Shown: positions 20,990-31,281 of the stretch, in pieces
How the letters are laid out: every line of letters begins with the position of its first letter
Position numbering within the stretch: position 1 is the first letter of the stretch
Assembly (NCBI GenBank): GCA_963573305.1
Contig: OY754329.1
Location: forward strand, 20,799,200 to 20,863,199
Source of the DNA: Pyrrhosoma nymphula
Lineage: Eukaryota > Arthropoda > Insecta > Odonata > Coenagrionidae
Direction: 5' to 3'
Length of the DNA stretch: 64,000 nucleotides
Position numbers and translations under genes: made by a program
Notes under the pieces: model-generated
The model's database searches: none
Told to the model about the DNA's origin: nothing
The model's input: only the letters and a program-made list of their open reading frames with translations

Positions 20990-21340
20990 TATATGTGTTA
21001 ATTTTCCTTTTCTCAAGAGTTTTCATTACCCTTATATCTTTCTCTCCATTTCTTCGTAGTCATTCTTCTTTAGTGATTCTCTCCATCCATTTCATCTTCA
21101 TAATTCTTAGTAACAGCACATCTCCATTGCTTCCAATCTCTTTTGCTCTGCAGCTGTTATTATCCAGGCTTCATTGCCATGTAAGAGCTTGATCCAAATA
21201 TATATGTTTTTATATGGTGCCTCCTTATATCCAGGCTTGTTTTACCAGCAGTTAGAAGACTCTCCTTTCGTTAGAATACCTTCTTTGTTTGGACTATTAT
21301 GCTTACAATATCATTCTTGCTGTTTCCATCCTGCTAAATA
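20990..21340 (-). pseudogene. LINE (second type) reverse transcriptase fragment
   Basis: The minus strand encodes NSKNDIVSIIVQTKKVF, a stop, then RKESLLTAGKTSLDIRR and a decayed continuation. It matches the fragment at 58216-59060 (DIVSRIAQAKKAF, RLMTATNTSL). The pattern of D-I-x-x-R-I-x-x-A-K-x-A-F followed by a leucine-rich block lies downstream of the polymerase domain in a distinct LINE lineage. I cannot assign the clade from this piece; RTE/BovB-like is one possibility. Several stops and frameshifts. Confidence 0.75.
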
Positions 21341-21422
21341 TTTAATAAAATAAAGTTTTAAAAACCACATAAAAATGTTTTAAGTGGTTTGTAAGAGTTT
21401 ATTTTATTACCTATTTAATATT
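21335..21422. repeat. short hairpin, copy 1 of a two-copy family
   Basis: Imperfect inverted repeat: AATAAAATAAAGTTTT...AACCACATAAAAA pairs with AAGTGGTTTGTAAGAGTTTATTTTATT. It shares the AACCACATAAAAAT and TGGTTTG(C/T)AA(A/G)AGTTTATTT blocks with the hairpin at 31197. Confidence 0.7.
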
Positions 21423-21557
21423 GAATACCAAAAAGTTACGAGAGGAAGTGTTTTATTATGAGGTAATCCTGCTTCCCGATAAATTGTATTCATTTTGCCA
21501 TAATTCTATTAAAATCTTCCATATCTCGCTGAGCTGATGACTAATCATGTTTATCGA

Positions 21558-22108
21558 TTAAGGTGGTTTGAGCGAAAAATCACTTCACCTAGAATTTGGC
21601 TCTTTTTAAGAAAAAACTTATCTTTCTAATTATATCAAAATATTAACACCTTGCCGAACTACTTTTCGAGCAATTTGCCTAAAAATATAAGTTGTTTTAC
21701 ATGGGATACATAATGGCTGTCCGCTCCAGAGGGAGAATATTGAAAAAAATTAGGAAGTGCTAGCACCTAGATTTCGTCAAAAAACTAACGGTGTGTAGAT
21801 TGCATGTTTTATCAACTATTTATAAAAAATAATCTATTACTCACCTCAGTGATTTTTACAGAATCGCAAAAAACAGCTGCTGTTTCGAAGGGTTTTCAGC
21901 CGTACGGCGGAAAAAATGAGTCAAATTAGAGACTTATGTAGCTTTATTTATTTAATTACTGAGAATTTTGGTCGTAAATAACTATATCTTTGCGCCATTA
22001 ATATTACAATATTTATTTCATACTACTTACGGACGCTGAAATAAAAAAATAAAATATTAATATGGTCTCCATCATGACTAGGGAATTATCTCGCTCAAAC
22101 CACCTTAA
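21558..22108 (-). mobile_element. TTAA-flanked MITE, family M1, copy 2
   Basis: 551 bp with intact termini TTAAGGTGGTTTGAGCGA and TCGCTCAAACCACCTTAA, TTAA at both ends (21558-21561 and 22105-22108). It defines the M1 TIR. Interior lies in reverse orientation relative to the copies at 1777 and 52338. No transposase. Confidence 0.9.
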
Positions 22109-22840
22109 AAACGCATTTCAATAACTGATTTATTGTATATATTCATGCAGACATTTTTGGCCCTGATTTTGACCACTGATTTTGGCCACATTTTTTGTTC
22201 CCTATCACGGGATCTCTTGTATCTCTGCCCAGCGAAGAAGTTCGTGTGTATTCCGTCTTATAGAATGCGTGCTTCTTTTTTTAAACCGTCGTGATCGAGG
22301 CCCTTGCCGTCGTCCTCCTTGGAGCGGCGATTCTAGTGGGGGAGGAGGAGGAGGGCCATTAGGTCACCGAAATGCACACAATCCCAATCACTTCCAATTT
22401 AAATTCCACTCTGCCCGTGTCCGAGCCGAGATGTCGCCCCGTCCACGTCTGACACGAACGTCAACGCTCGCTGCCTCTGTGTGTCCTGCGCGGAGCCGAA
22501 CGCGTGTGCAAGCGGAAGATAGATAGATATTTTATATTTCCAACGAATAAATTCACAAACAAACATGGATAAATACAAATAAAAGGAAGCTTTAGGTAGT
22601 CTTTAATGGTATTTCCTGCGTAATGACTTCCCTTCATATAAATTGATATTTATGGCCAACAGGTAGAGAAACTAACAAGATATATATTGCTATTGAAATG
22701 TATTTTGTGTATGGAGTAATAATAAACATTTATAATTATTATTATATAGTCCAAAAATATGGTACAAAAATGCTCATGTGACACCAAAGGTTTCCAACAA
22801 TAATTATTAATGTTGTATATGAAAAAATTAACAAAATTTT
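22109..22840. other. unannotated stretch with GC-rich patch
   Basis: 22270-22510 is GC-rich and includes a (GGA)n-like run; the 114-codon frame there is low-complexity (G, R, P). The rest is AT-rich. No gene supported. Confidence 0.4.
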
Positions 22841-23279
22841 AAAGAGAAAATAACTTCAGGAAACCTGAAATTAGTAAAATCAAAAGGAAAGAAAGAAGTA
22901 TGCTAAGAAAAAATTAAAAAAGAAAGACAAAATGGATTGGACATATTTTAAGGGATAACAGCCTACAGAAATTAAAAATAGAAGGGAAGAGAGGAAGAGG
23001 AAGGAAGAGGCACGGAATGCTGAGGGATATAAAAGAATGAAGGAGTAATACAGAGATGAAGAGAGAGGCCCAGGACAGAATGTTGTGGAGACAACGCTAC
23101 CGTTGAAACTTGTCTGCGGACAGAAGCACCAATGATGATGATGATATGAAAAATATATTAACAAGTAGATAATACGATAGCTCAATGAAAAATTTATTCA
23201 AAACAGTGTTTCAACATTTTTCTGAGTAAACAGCCATGATTTTACTAATTTCAGGTTTCCTGAAGACATTTTCTCTTTT
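22841..23279. repeat. inverted arms flanking a LINE 3' end
   Basis: Left arm 22841-22885 and right arm 23234-23279 are near-perfect inverted copies (AAAGAGAAAAT, then CTTCAGGAAACCTGAA, then ATTAGTAAAATCA). Between them lies the LINE 3' end at 22895-23147. The right arm, read on the minus strand, continues through CAGAAAAATGTTGAAACACTG, so it resembles the core of the hairpin class. Confidence 0.75.
22895..23147 (+). pseudogene. LINE (second type), C-terminal and 3' end
   Basis: The plus strand encodes KTKWIGHILRDNSLQKLKI, GKRGRGRKRHGMLRDIKE, then after a stop TEMKREAQDRMLWRQRYR and, after another stop, NLSADRSTNDDDD, ending in (GATGAT)n. The IGHILR block, a basic stretch, WRQ and an aspartate-rich end produced by the tail repeat are typical of the same LINE lineage as 20990 and 58216. 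At least two stops. Confidence 0.82.
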
Positions 23280-23666
23280 TATATATACAGGAAAAACATT
23301 AAATGCACCAGGACCAATTTACAAATATGATATTTTATATTTTGTAAGATTCAAGAACTTTATATATTGTAAGATAAGACGATGGGTGATACACGAAAGA
23401 GCATCGATTGAACGTAATCCGTCGCGATAATATGCTTGCAGTCGATGTGCCCTGTAAATGAGTAAATTAGATGGTATATCGTATTTTAGAGCTATATATC
23501 ACACGTTTCAGTTACATATGGACTGAATACATCAGTAAGCCGATCAATTCAGATGGTATCTACATATGTTTTGTGGTAACCTCTGTTATAATTCTGATTG
23601 TGTAATGTAGATCTGGATGGGAAAAATGACCTAAATTAACATCTAGCGTCACGTTTTTAATAGCAG
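23280..23666. other. unannotated stretch
   Basis: AT-rich sequence with no recognised feature between the inverted arm at 23279 and the hairpin at 23667. Confidence 0.4.
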
Positions 23667-23856
23667 GAAAAAGATTAAACACTTTGCACAATTCCAGTGG
23701 AGAAATTTGTTTATTGAATCAACATGTTTCAATGCACTGCAGCATCATCAGGACTCTGATGTCCTTAGTCCTGATAATGCTGCAGTACAGTGAAACATGT
23801 TGACTCAGTAAATCAAATTTCTCCAGAGGAATTGTGCGAAGTGTTTAATCTTTTTC
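23667..23856. mobile_element. hairpin element H3
   Basis: 190-bp hairpin. Left GAAAAAGATTAAACACTTTG pairs with the right end near 23856, and the arms continue through the AATTCC and GAGAAATTT blocks. Apex: CATCATCAGG ... CCTGATAATG. Outward, both arms read CTGAT(G/A)ATGCTGCAGT then GAAACATGTTGA. Arm identity is high, so insertion may be fairly recent. Confidence 0.88.
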
Positions 23857-26791
23857 ATACAATGGAATTCCAGAAATTATCGGCCGCCACCAATAACTTC
23901 ATTTCTTAATTGCTACTAGCAGACCTGCTGCCTGCTTTTCAGGCAGTCTCTGTCTGGTGTGCTCTTTAGGTGAACTTCGTTTTTCCTTTTTCTGCACTAC
24001 TCAAGTGGAAGCAGTGGAAGTGAACCCGGGAGTCCCGAAATCTTTAGTCCCCGGAATCTAACTAAATTTAAACTCTCCAAAACCACGTTGTTTTTGCATT
24101 TTTCTTTGCACCACCAACTGGTCAAAATCCAAAACTACTACCATATCATACAGACAAAGAATTCACATCAAACAATGAAGGACTTTAAATGAAGAAAAAG
24201 TAGAGTCGAAGCTGTTAGGTGGGTGGATAGGTAGTAATTGATTGTTGGATTAGCATACCTTAGCAAATATGCATTTTTTGCAGTATGTAAATTATAACCG
24301 CTGTTCTTAATATAAGTTCTTAAGCTGCTAAGTCCTCACCATTTTAAACCTTTGTGCTTAATGGTTTCTCTGATTCAGTCAATCGTTTTATTAATAAATT
24401 GCTGCGCAATGAAATAGATGAAAAATGGCAATGCCTTGTTTACTGTATGTAGAGTGTTTTGCAGAGTAAAGTCATATTTATTGAACTATATTTTTATCGA
24501 AAGAAGATGTTTTACACTGAAGTGCTGGCGAAGGGCTAGGGTAAAGGTGCAATTAAAACAGTTTGATTGACGAAATTGTAATTTATCTTAAGGGTGATAT
24601 TTGAGTATTCAGCTGTTTAAATTAGTGAAAGACATCTATAAATGTCTCTTTGGGAATGGATTGCTTCCAAGGACGTTTTATGGCCGTTTTACTGTTTTGT
24701 TCGGCCGCATTGTTTACAAAGGCAGTCTCTTTTGTTTAAGCCGACCGCTTCCCGAGAGATGGAAGTCCAACTCCGTGAGTAAACAGTGTTGGAAGTTTTG
24801 TTTCAGTGCGTCAATGGTTCGCTTTCTCGGGAGTTTATGGCCAAAGCTAAAGTCACAATAGCATAAATACGATTTGCATAAATACGATTGCTTTACTGCT
24901 AAAAATTCTCTGACTGAGAGATGTTGCATTTGCCTACGGTAAAAATATATTTGAGAGCGAAAATAACTTCAAATATCTGCCCTGCACATTGAAGCACTGT
25001 TCCTGCAAAATGTATTTCAACGTCGCATCATGATTTATTTATTGACCTCATATTCCGAATTATGATACCAGGTAAACAATTTAATAATTTGAGTACTTTT
25101 GCTAATGCTTCTATCAATAAGATATCTCAAACTCGCCGTGCCGTTTGATAGAAGCTGTACATTGAAACTTGTTACTGTTGTAATTCTGAGCACTTTATGG
25201 AGCATAGTAAACATTAACATACGATCTATTGTAAAAATTATTGAAAATATCTCACTCTTCTGTATTTCTAGTTATCCTTTGAAATTGTGTTTGGTGCTCA
25301 GGGAAATGGCTTTCAGAGAGTCTTAATTTTTGCTCTTTAGCTTTGTTCGAAGGATAAATACTTCACTGCCATACTGGAATGGAGAGATCATGCAACTTAA
25401 TTAATTCGTATAAGGCAGAATTTTGTCGATAAGAATACCTTTTAACCCTTCGTTCGACCTCATTTATTTACAGAAATGATGTTGCCTCCAAGATATTGCA
25501 AATGACAATCGATATTCGCGGCATTGTCTTCGGCTCCCAATAGGGAAAAAAGGATTCCCCTCTGCGCTCTCGGTATAAATTGATTGAGCTGTCGCTCTAG
25601 GCAATCGGATTTGGTTTGCGTCTGTGTTTTTGTAGGAACGGCTCGCGCAAGTAGGTACTAATCTCAGACTTGTCCAATGAGAAGCAACCATAAGAGATGA
25701 ACTTGAGATCGGGACGTGAGCGGCAACAATGGGAAACTGTATCGAAGGAATTTCCGGGCTAATAGAATGGTAATGAAATAAGGCTTCTCTTGTCTTTTAC
25801 TCCTTAAAGGAAAGTCTCAAGGGGAAAAAACGGATAATGGAAACATTTCCAATTATGGTTTGGAGCCGGCATGACTCCTGCGGGCGCACTGTGCGCAGAC
25901 TTCATGGACGGTGGAAGAAGGTGAACTCCTCGGTAGATGCCAACCTGCTGGGATATGTTATTTTCGATTACCTTAGTTGGCGAAAGAATTTTTTCTGACG
26001 GAGCCTCTTTTAGAACTTCCTACGGTATGTTTGAATTAAGGAGGGCTGCATATATGGGATCCGTGAGAAGAATGGAATTTTTTTCTAACGGGACTGCTAT
26101 AAATATATATAAAGATATACTGATATAGATATATATTCCCAACTTATTTTCCGTGCTTTACTTTTGGTGGTGTTATCTCAACCCTTACAACACTTCACCC
26201 TCAGCGTCCAATACATCGAATTGTGTGTGAGAAGGACTCTTACCAGCTTACAAGAGGCCTGGTGGGAATGATAGTTTAATGAGGAATGCTTCCAATTTGG
26301 TCTTGTACCTGAAGACTCGGTACGTTGAAACTCGTAGTAGAATTAAAAATCCCGTGGAGAAGTTGATTTAAATTCTTATTTGGTCTTGGTTCCTCGAAAA
26401 AAAAACTTTTAGCCGCAAAATTATTAATATAATTGAGGATCATTAGTTTTACAATTTCCCTGCCATACATTTGCTAATAAACTATATTTAGAGTTTTCTT
26501 CGTATTAATATCTCGATTTCTTTTATATTATAATCCCTTAATAAGTAAGCATGCATGGAGAATGGCTGACAGTTAATGCATGACAGTCACATGAGTGGAA
26601 ATTACTTAGAGATGAAAAAACATTCTTGTCACAGTGCGACACCAATCAAGGTTGCTACCTTGATTGGTGATGATTTCCAAGTATCTTAACGCCCCGTTGC
26701 GCTGTTACATTTCTTCCTGCTAGCGCTGAATGAATTCGCTAGCTTTGACACCTGAGGATATTTTAACATTGTCTATCTATTTTATGATTGG
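23857..26791. other. unannotated stretch (~2.9 kb)
   Basis: No LINE tail, TIR pair or hairpin seen. Overlapping frames around 24600-24930 and 25035-25330 on both strands are short and unrecognised. Possibly single-copy intergenic or intronic sequence, one of the longer such stretches in the window. Confidence 0.4.
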
Positions 26792-26862
26792 TACATCTGC
26801 ATCCACGCGGTACCCTCCAAGTCTCTAGGGTGTGTGGCATGGAGTGATTCCACAGTATCTAT
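26792..26862 (-). mobile_element. LINE family B, terminal ~70 bp only
   Basis: Reverse complement of a B tail: ACATCTGCATCCACG, then ACCCTCCAAGTC, GGGTGTGTGGCATGG and GTGATTCCACA. Diverged, and the hairpin stem is partly lost. Confidence 0.65.
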
Positions 26863-27169
26863 GCGCTAACCGTCAAACACACTGTCATGATGTTAATAGC
26901 TGTTTTACTAAATATTACTTTTTGCTAAACTAAGTAACGTACGTTAAAAGTGTTTAACCATTACAGTCCTCACGCTGAACACGTACATCACGGGGACAAT
27001 TTGTTTTAATGTGATAATGAGATGTCATGGTGTATTTTGTGTGTAATGCCTGTATTTGCGTCGCATTCATTAGTATATTGGAAGTATCTTCACTCTCCTT
27101 GTGAAAGGAATATTTTGATTATTTTATTGCTTGATGCGTAATCTTCTAAATTGTTTGTTTATTGCAGAC

Positions 27170-27245
27170 CAGCGGTTCAAAACCTTGGATACACACGTAC
27201 CCTTAGGGATACGCCCTCAACGGTTAATGGGTACGTGATAAATCT
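27170..27245. mobile_element. hAT-like terminal fragment
   Basis: CAGCGGTTCAAAACC, then ACGTACCCTTAGGGATACGC and GGGTACGTG. A CAG-x-GGTTC start followed by repeated (G)GTAC/GTACCC words is typical of one group of hAT termini. No matching right end or transposase was seen before the LINE at 27291, so it is an orphan end or a coincidence. Confidence 0.4.
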
Positions 27246-27290
27246 TTAATAATGACGCTTCAAAGATTTAAATTGCAGATAGAATTCTAA

Positions 27291-27975
27291 ATCTACGATG
27301 TACCGTGCAAGCCACCACTAGGGTGTGTAGCACGGGGTGATTCCACACCAGGCATGCAGCACTCGTCCCAGAACAAATCAGACCTCGCACGCTCCCCCTG
27401 GCGCTAGGCGCAGGCCAAAAGCAGTCAGGAGAACAGTGCGCAGTCCAACCGGAAACTGGGAGAGTGATACGTAAATGAACATGCAAACATGCAGAACAAT
27501 GCTATTGACACATCTAGTGGTTAATATTACTGATACTGTTAATTTATGAATGCTACGAGATGCTACTTCATGCAGAGAACAAAATAAAACAATGCCGGAC
27601 AAATCGACCGGTGTGAAGTGTTAGTAATGATGTTGTGTTTAGGCACAAGTGAAGATTCTACTCTACCTATTGAGGGTGGGAGTTTATATGATTGATCTAT
27701 CGCAACTATTATGATACCTTATTGTGCGTGGGAAAAATTACATTTTAAATATATTGGTTCGGCAGTCAATTTCCTTTATTTTATTCCTGTGATCGCTTCT
27801 ACCGTAATACGTTGGCTTTAGCAGTATATGTTGAACCTCCGGCAAAAAATTGTCTGCTCCGAATTTGCGCAAAAGATTTAACCTGTATTTCTCCCTTCGA
27901 TCAGTTAGAGATTCACACCCTAATTCCTTCAACAATTCGGTAACACTACTTCGTTTATCGTAACAACTTTTCACA
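27291..27975 (-). mobile_element. LINE family B, 3' fragment, copy 2, with RT C-terminus
   Basis: Minus strand. The coding end shows KSCYDKRSSVTELLKELGCE, SLTDRREKYRLNLLRKFGAD, NFLPEVQHILLKPTYYGRSD and DCRTNIFKM, then a TAA where S is expected, then FFPRTIRYHNSCDRSII and a stop. So one nonsense change lies close to the C-terminus. A full 3' UTR follows, with the terminal hairpin (CCGTGC/GCACGG) and tail starting at 27291. The MITE insertion site used in copy 1 is empty here. Confidence 0.92.
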
Positions 27976-28501
27976 AATCACAATTGATAATGTAGGAGAA
28001 ACTATTTTGTAATGCAAGGGGTACGATTTATGGAAATGTATGATTTGAAGGGTCACCAATCTTGAGAGGATCGTAAGCTCACTTCTCATAATTTTTAGAC
28101 CGGTGGGTCAAAATTAGACGCTAGAAAAATAATTTTTAAACCTTCTCACGTAATTTAGTCCAGATCTCATTGTCTTGAATAAATTTAAGCATTTTTAAAA
28201 GTTGTAAAATAAAAAAAATATTCTTTTATAAAGTCCCCAATGATTCCCAGGATTTCACCCCGAAATCATTTTTTTTGCTCAAAATTGGTCCCTCAACGAA
28301 ATTTCCCGAATATCAGAATTAGCCCAGTGAACTTCCTGTGCATAAAACCCTGCAGATGTGGTATTTAAAAAAATCATTTGAGCCGTGTCGAGATAAAATT
28401 TACATGCACACATTTATTGCTCGTATGAGAGAATAGAAACATTTTTAAATAACTCCTCCGGTCTTACACCAAAATATTGCTCATGTGAGAGAATATATAC
28501 G
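27976..28501. other. unannotated stretch
   Basis: AT-rich. An ATTGCTC(A/G)T(G/A)TGAGAGAATA block occurs twice (about 28417 and 28478), and an ACATTTTTA...CTCCTCCGGTCTT block at 28439 recurs at 29029 beyond the foldback, so the area is locally duplicated. Confidence 0.5.
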
Positions 28502-28848
28502 ATATTTTATAGTTTTTTTTCCGAAAATATGAGTTGAGGCCAAGTCAGTGAAATTTTTAGGGGATAGAGAAAAGGGGTCAATGTCAGTAGGGAGAGAATT
28601 TATTAGGGAGGAGAGACGGAAGAAAAGAGAACCTTTATTTAATGATAATCTGGACGAGATGGCACCCGAACTAACTCACTACTCCACATGCCCACACCCA
28701 GATTATCATTAATTAAACGTTCTCTTTTCTTCCGTCTCTCCACCCTAATAAATTCTCTCCCTACTGACATTGACCCCTTTTCTCTATCCCCTAAAAATTT
28801 CAATGACTTGGCCTCAACTCATATTTTCGGAAAAACACTATAAAATAT
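28502..28848. mobile_element. foldback element with ~150-bp arms
   Basis: Left arm 28502-28655 and right arm ~28695-28848 are nearly identical inverted copies, from ATATTTTATAGT at the tip through AGTTGAGGCCAAGTC, GACATTGACCCC/GGGGTCAATGTC and GAGAGACGGAAGAAAAGAGA. The loop is about 40-50 nt (around GGCACCCGAACTAACTC). Too symmetrical to be chance; likely a non-autonomous foldback transposon. No target duplication found at the tips. Confidence 0.88.
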
Positions 28849-29472
28849 AGTCAATAATCTGCAAATTGCTTTCATCTTGGCTTTGTTGTTTTTGTTATTC
28901 TTTGATTTTTAGTTGGTAATGTGTGTCTCTTTGTGATTTTTATAAGTGCATTTTAAATTGGCAACATTGCTGTACGTGTACCATTTTCTTTAAAATAAAA
29001 TAGACCATTTCTCTAAAATAATATAGAACATTTTTATAAAAAGCTCCTCCGGTCTTGCTGACGAATGCTCCACCCCACTTGAATACCGTGACGTCTGTGA
29101 CGCTCTTTGCAAAGGAGTGGGGGTTCGAGGGGAAAAGAAGTCAAACCGGTGAGTGTCCGTGGGCGGAGTTGGGATCAGTTGGGTCGGAATATAGAGGAGG
29201 AGGAGGAGTTGGGGAGTGGTTTGCGTTTTTGAGGAAAGGCACGCACACACACAAGTATACGAGAGAACTCTTTGGAAGGAAAACAAAAGGAGATGCCCAT
29301 TCCGTTGGGGGGGAGTGTGCCTCCATGTTCCGAGTGTCGAGTCTCTTCACGTTTCACGGCGTGGTGACTTCCGTGCGTTCCCCCCCCTCCCCCCTAGTCT
29401 CCCCCCCCCACCCACCCTCCTCCCGCCCCCTCCTGACCCCCTGGGAGTCGCCTGCGTCTTGTGGAAGAGATG
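28849..29472. other. GC-rich patch without recognised gene
   Basis: 29060-29470 is GC-rich, with C-homopolymers at 29380-29440 and a (CA)n run near 29240. Frames of up to 158 codons on the plus strand are low-complexity and shadowed by minus frames. No domain recognised. Confidence 0.4.
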
Positions 29473-30010
29473 TTATCTACATCTACGAATTACCGTGCAA
29501 GCCACCACTACTGGTGTGTGGCAAGGGGTGATTCTATCTACTAAAAAAAGTAGATAGAATCACCCCTTGTAGTAGGTTTTATTCTAGCAAACACTGCAGA
29601 ATCGATAATTAAAATGTAATTTTTCATGCACAATAAGGGATCATAATAGTTGCGATAGATCAATCATATGAAACTCCCACCCTCACTAGGTAGAGTAGAC
29701 TATTCACAGGTGTTTAAAAACATAACATCGTCACTAACACTTAACCAAACTCGAAATCCCCGGAGTTATTTCGTTTTCTGCATGAAGTAGTATCTCATGA
29801 CATTCATAAAATAATGGTGTTAGTAATATTAACTACCAGTTGTCTCTTTATCAGTGTACTGCATGTTTGCATGTTCGTTTACGTAGCACTCTACCAGTTT
29901 CTGGTTGGACTGCGCACTGTTCTCCTGACTGCTTTTTGGTCTGCGCCTAGCGGCCGGGGGAACGTGCGAGGGTCTGATTTGTGCTGGGACGAGTGCTGCA
30001 TGCCTGGTGT
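29473..30010. mobile_element. LINE family B, copy with inverted 5' part (twin-priming structure)
   Basis: 29473-29534 is the last ~62 bp of LINE B on the minus strand (tail at 29473, up to GAATCACCCC). 29594-30010 is LINE B on the plus strand, from the decayed RT end (TGCAGAATCGAT) to GCATGCCTGGTGT. In other copies GGTGT is followed directly by GGAATCACCCC, so the two pieces are complementary parts of one element with opposite orientation. That is the layout produced by twin priming. The two pieces are separated by the palindrome at 29522-29569. LINE C abuts at 30011. Confidence 0.8.
29522..29569. repeat. perfect 21-bp inverted repeat at the LINE B inversion junction
   Basis: CAAGGGGTGATTCTATCTAC plus T (29522-29542) is exactly complementary to 29549-29569, with a loop of six A. 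It consists partly of LINE B 3' sequence (GGGGTGATTC) and partly of new sequence. Confidence 0.95.
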
Positions 30011-30560
30011 ATCTACATCTACAAAATACCCTGCAAGCCACCTCAGGGGTGTGTGACAGGGAGTGAGTATTCACCAACATGCATAACACTATACCCTAAA
30101 GTTAGTGTAACTACGGCTAATTATACACTAGCATAAATCGCGAATGCTTGTCACGAGACGAAGCCTCACAAGCATGCACTGCACTACAGATATTATCACA
30201 CTGGAGAGGGAGCGTTAATATATATATGTATTTTGCAACTACACAAATGGACAGAGACTGAAGAGTTATGCTGAAAATATGCACGGAGTGCTGTTAGTAC
30301 TAGGTAGCAGATAAGGGATTCAAGTATCAGGGAGTACTACTACAACTAAGAGCTACACTACCTAACGACAAACCCAATTAAAAGTCTCATTGGTCGCTGT
30401 TATGGTTCCTTATCGTTCGTGGGAAAAATGACCTTTTTTAATCTGTTCGTTCTGCAGTCTAGTTCCCTCATTTTATTCTTATGATCTGATCTACCGTAGT
30501 ATGTTGGGTTATGTTCCTCATGGTAGGGGCGAAGTTGCTGAGAAATTGACAACTCCTGGA
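30011..30560 (-). mobile_element. LINE family C, 3' fragment, copy 3, with RT remnant
   Basis: The minus-strand tail starts at 30011 (ATCTACATCTAC), followed by the terminal hairpin and a near-complete 3' UTR. The right end holds the RT C-terminus (NFAPTMRNITQHTT, then IRIK, a stop, and an FP-T-x-R-like block), diverged and broken. It abuts the 3' side of the inverted LINE B piece directly. Confidence 0.87.
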
Positions 30561-30732
30561 AAGAAAAGATCCCGGAAAAGCCCCTCCATTATAATAGACA
30601 CTTTTCAGCTGGATGCCATTAGGCATCATTGGTATTTTTACTATAAAAGAAGGGAGATGCCCACTCAAAAAAATCCCTGAGGAAGGTTTTTGTCAATCTT
30701 AGGATTAGATGGAAGAAATTCTCAGGAAGGAT

Positions 30733-31150
30733 GATACTAGAATAGAATAGGAATGTTTTATTGTTCTTGGACTTCTTCGTCCACTAAGTACATGCAAAAA
30801 ATACATTTATGTTTGAGCTCAAAACATAACATATTACATCCATTTGAAAGGTGGTTAGTTATTAATCAGGCGAAATAAAGCAGCACATTCTATAAGTTAT
30901 AACAAAAGTTTTAAATTTTATCCCTTCCTGGTTAAAAAGATGCCGAAAAAATCTTTTTTGAAAAATAAATATTTACTTGGATTCCTTAATATCGACGGAA
31001 ATACTATTCCATAACATGGCCCCAGCAACACAGAAGGATTTTTTATATGTAGTAGTCTTATGTAGTGGAACAATTAAATAATCAAGAGACAATCGGGTGG
31101 TAATATTGGACATTTTTTCTCTGGGAGGAAAAAATTGCTTTAAGAATAAT
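30733..31150 (-). pseudogene. LINE (third type) RT C-terminal fragment and 3' UTR
   Basis: The minus strand encodes NITTRLSLDYLIVPLHKTTT, then YKKSFCVAGAMLWNSISVDI, KESK and a stop. The pattern R-L-x-x-(DY/N)-L-x-x-P-x-x-KT-x-x-YK-x-SF-x-x-x-G-A-x-LWN-S-(L/I) marks the extreme C-terminus of several LINE groups (L2/CR1/Jockey and relatives). The downstream UTR ends at AATAAAACATTCC near 30750, followed by a TAGAATAGAATAGG-like repeat on the complementary strand. Unlike families B-D it lacks the GTAGAT tail. Confidence 0.8.
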
Positions 31151-31196
31151 AAACTTTATCTGGTATTTTTGTGGTATTCCATTATAATATTCTATA

Positions 31197-31281
31197 AAAT
31201 AAACTTTTACGAACCACATAAAAATCAGAACTCACTTGTTCTGTGAGTTCTGATTTTTATGTGGTTTGCAAAAGTTTATTT
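31197..31281. repeat. short hairpin, copy 2 of a two-copy family
   Basis: Near-perfect inverted repeat: AAATAAACTTTTACGAACC, ACATAAAAATCAGAACTCAC, loop TTGTTCT, then the complement ending GTTTATTT. Shares arm blocks with 21335. Confidence 0.88.

Noticed and set aside
23857..26791. Search for host exons in this repeat-poor stretch
   Set aside because: Only short, mutually overlapping frames; no domain or splice pattern I could support without alignment tools.
29055..29531. 158-codon plus-strand frame
   Set aside because: It runs from a GC-rich, C-homopolymer patch into a LINE B tail. Composition explains the lack of stops.
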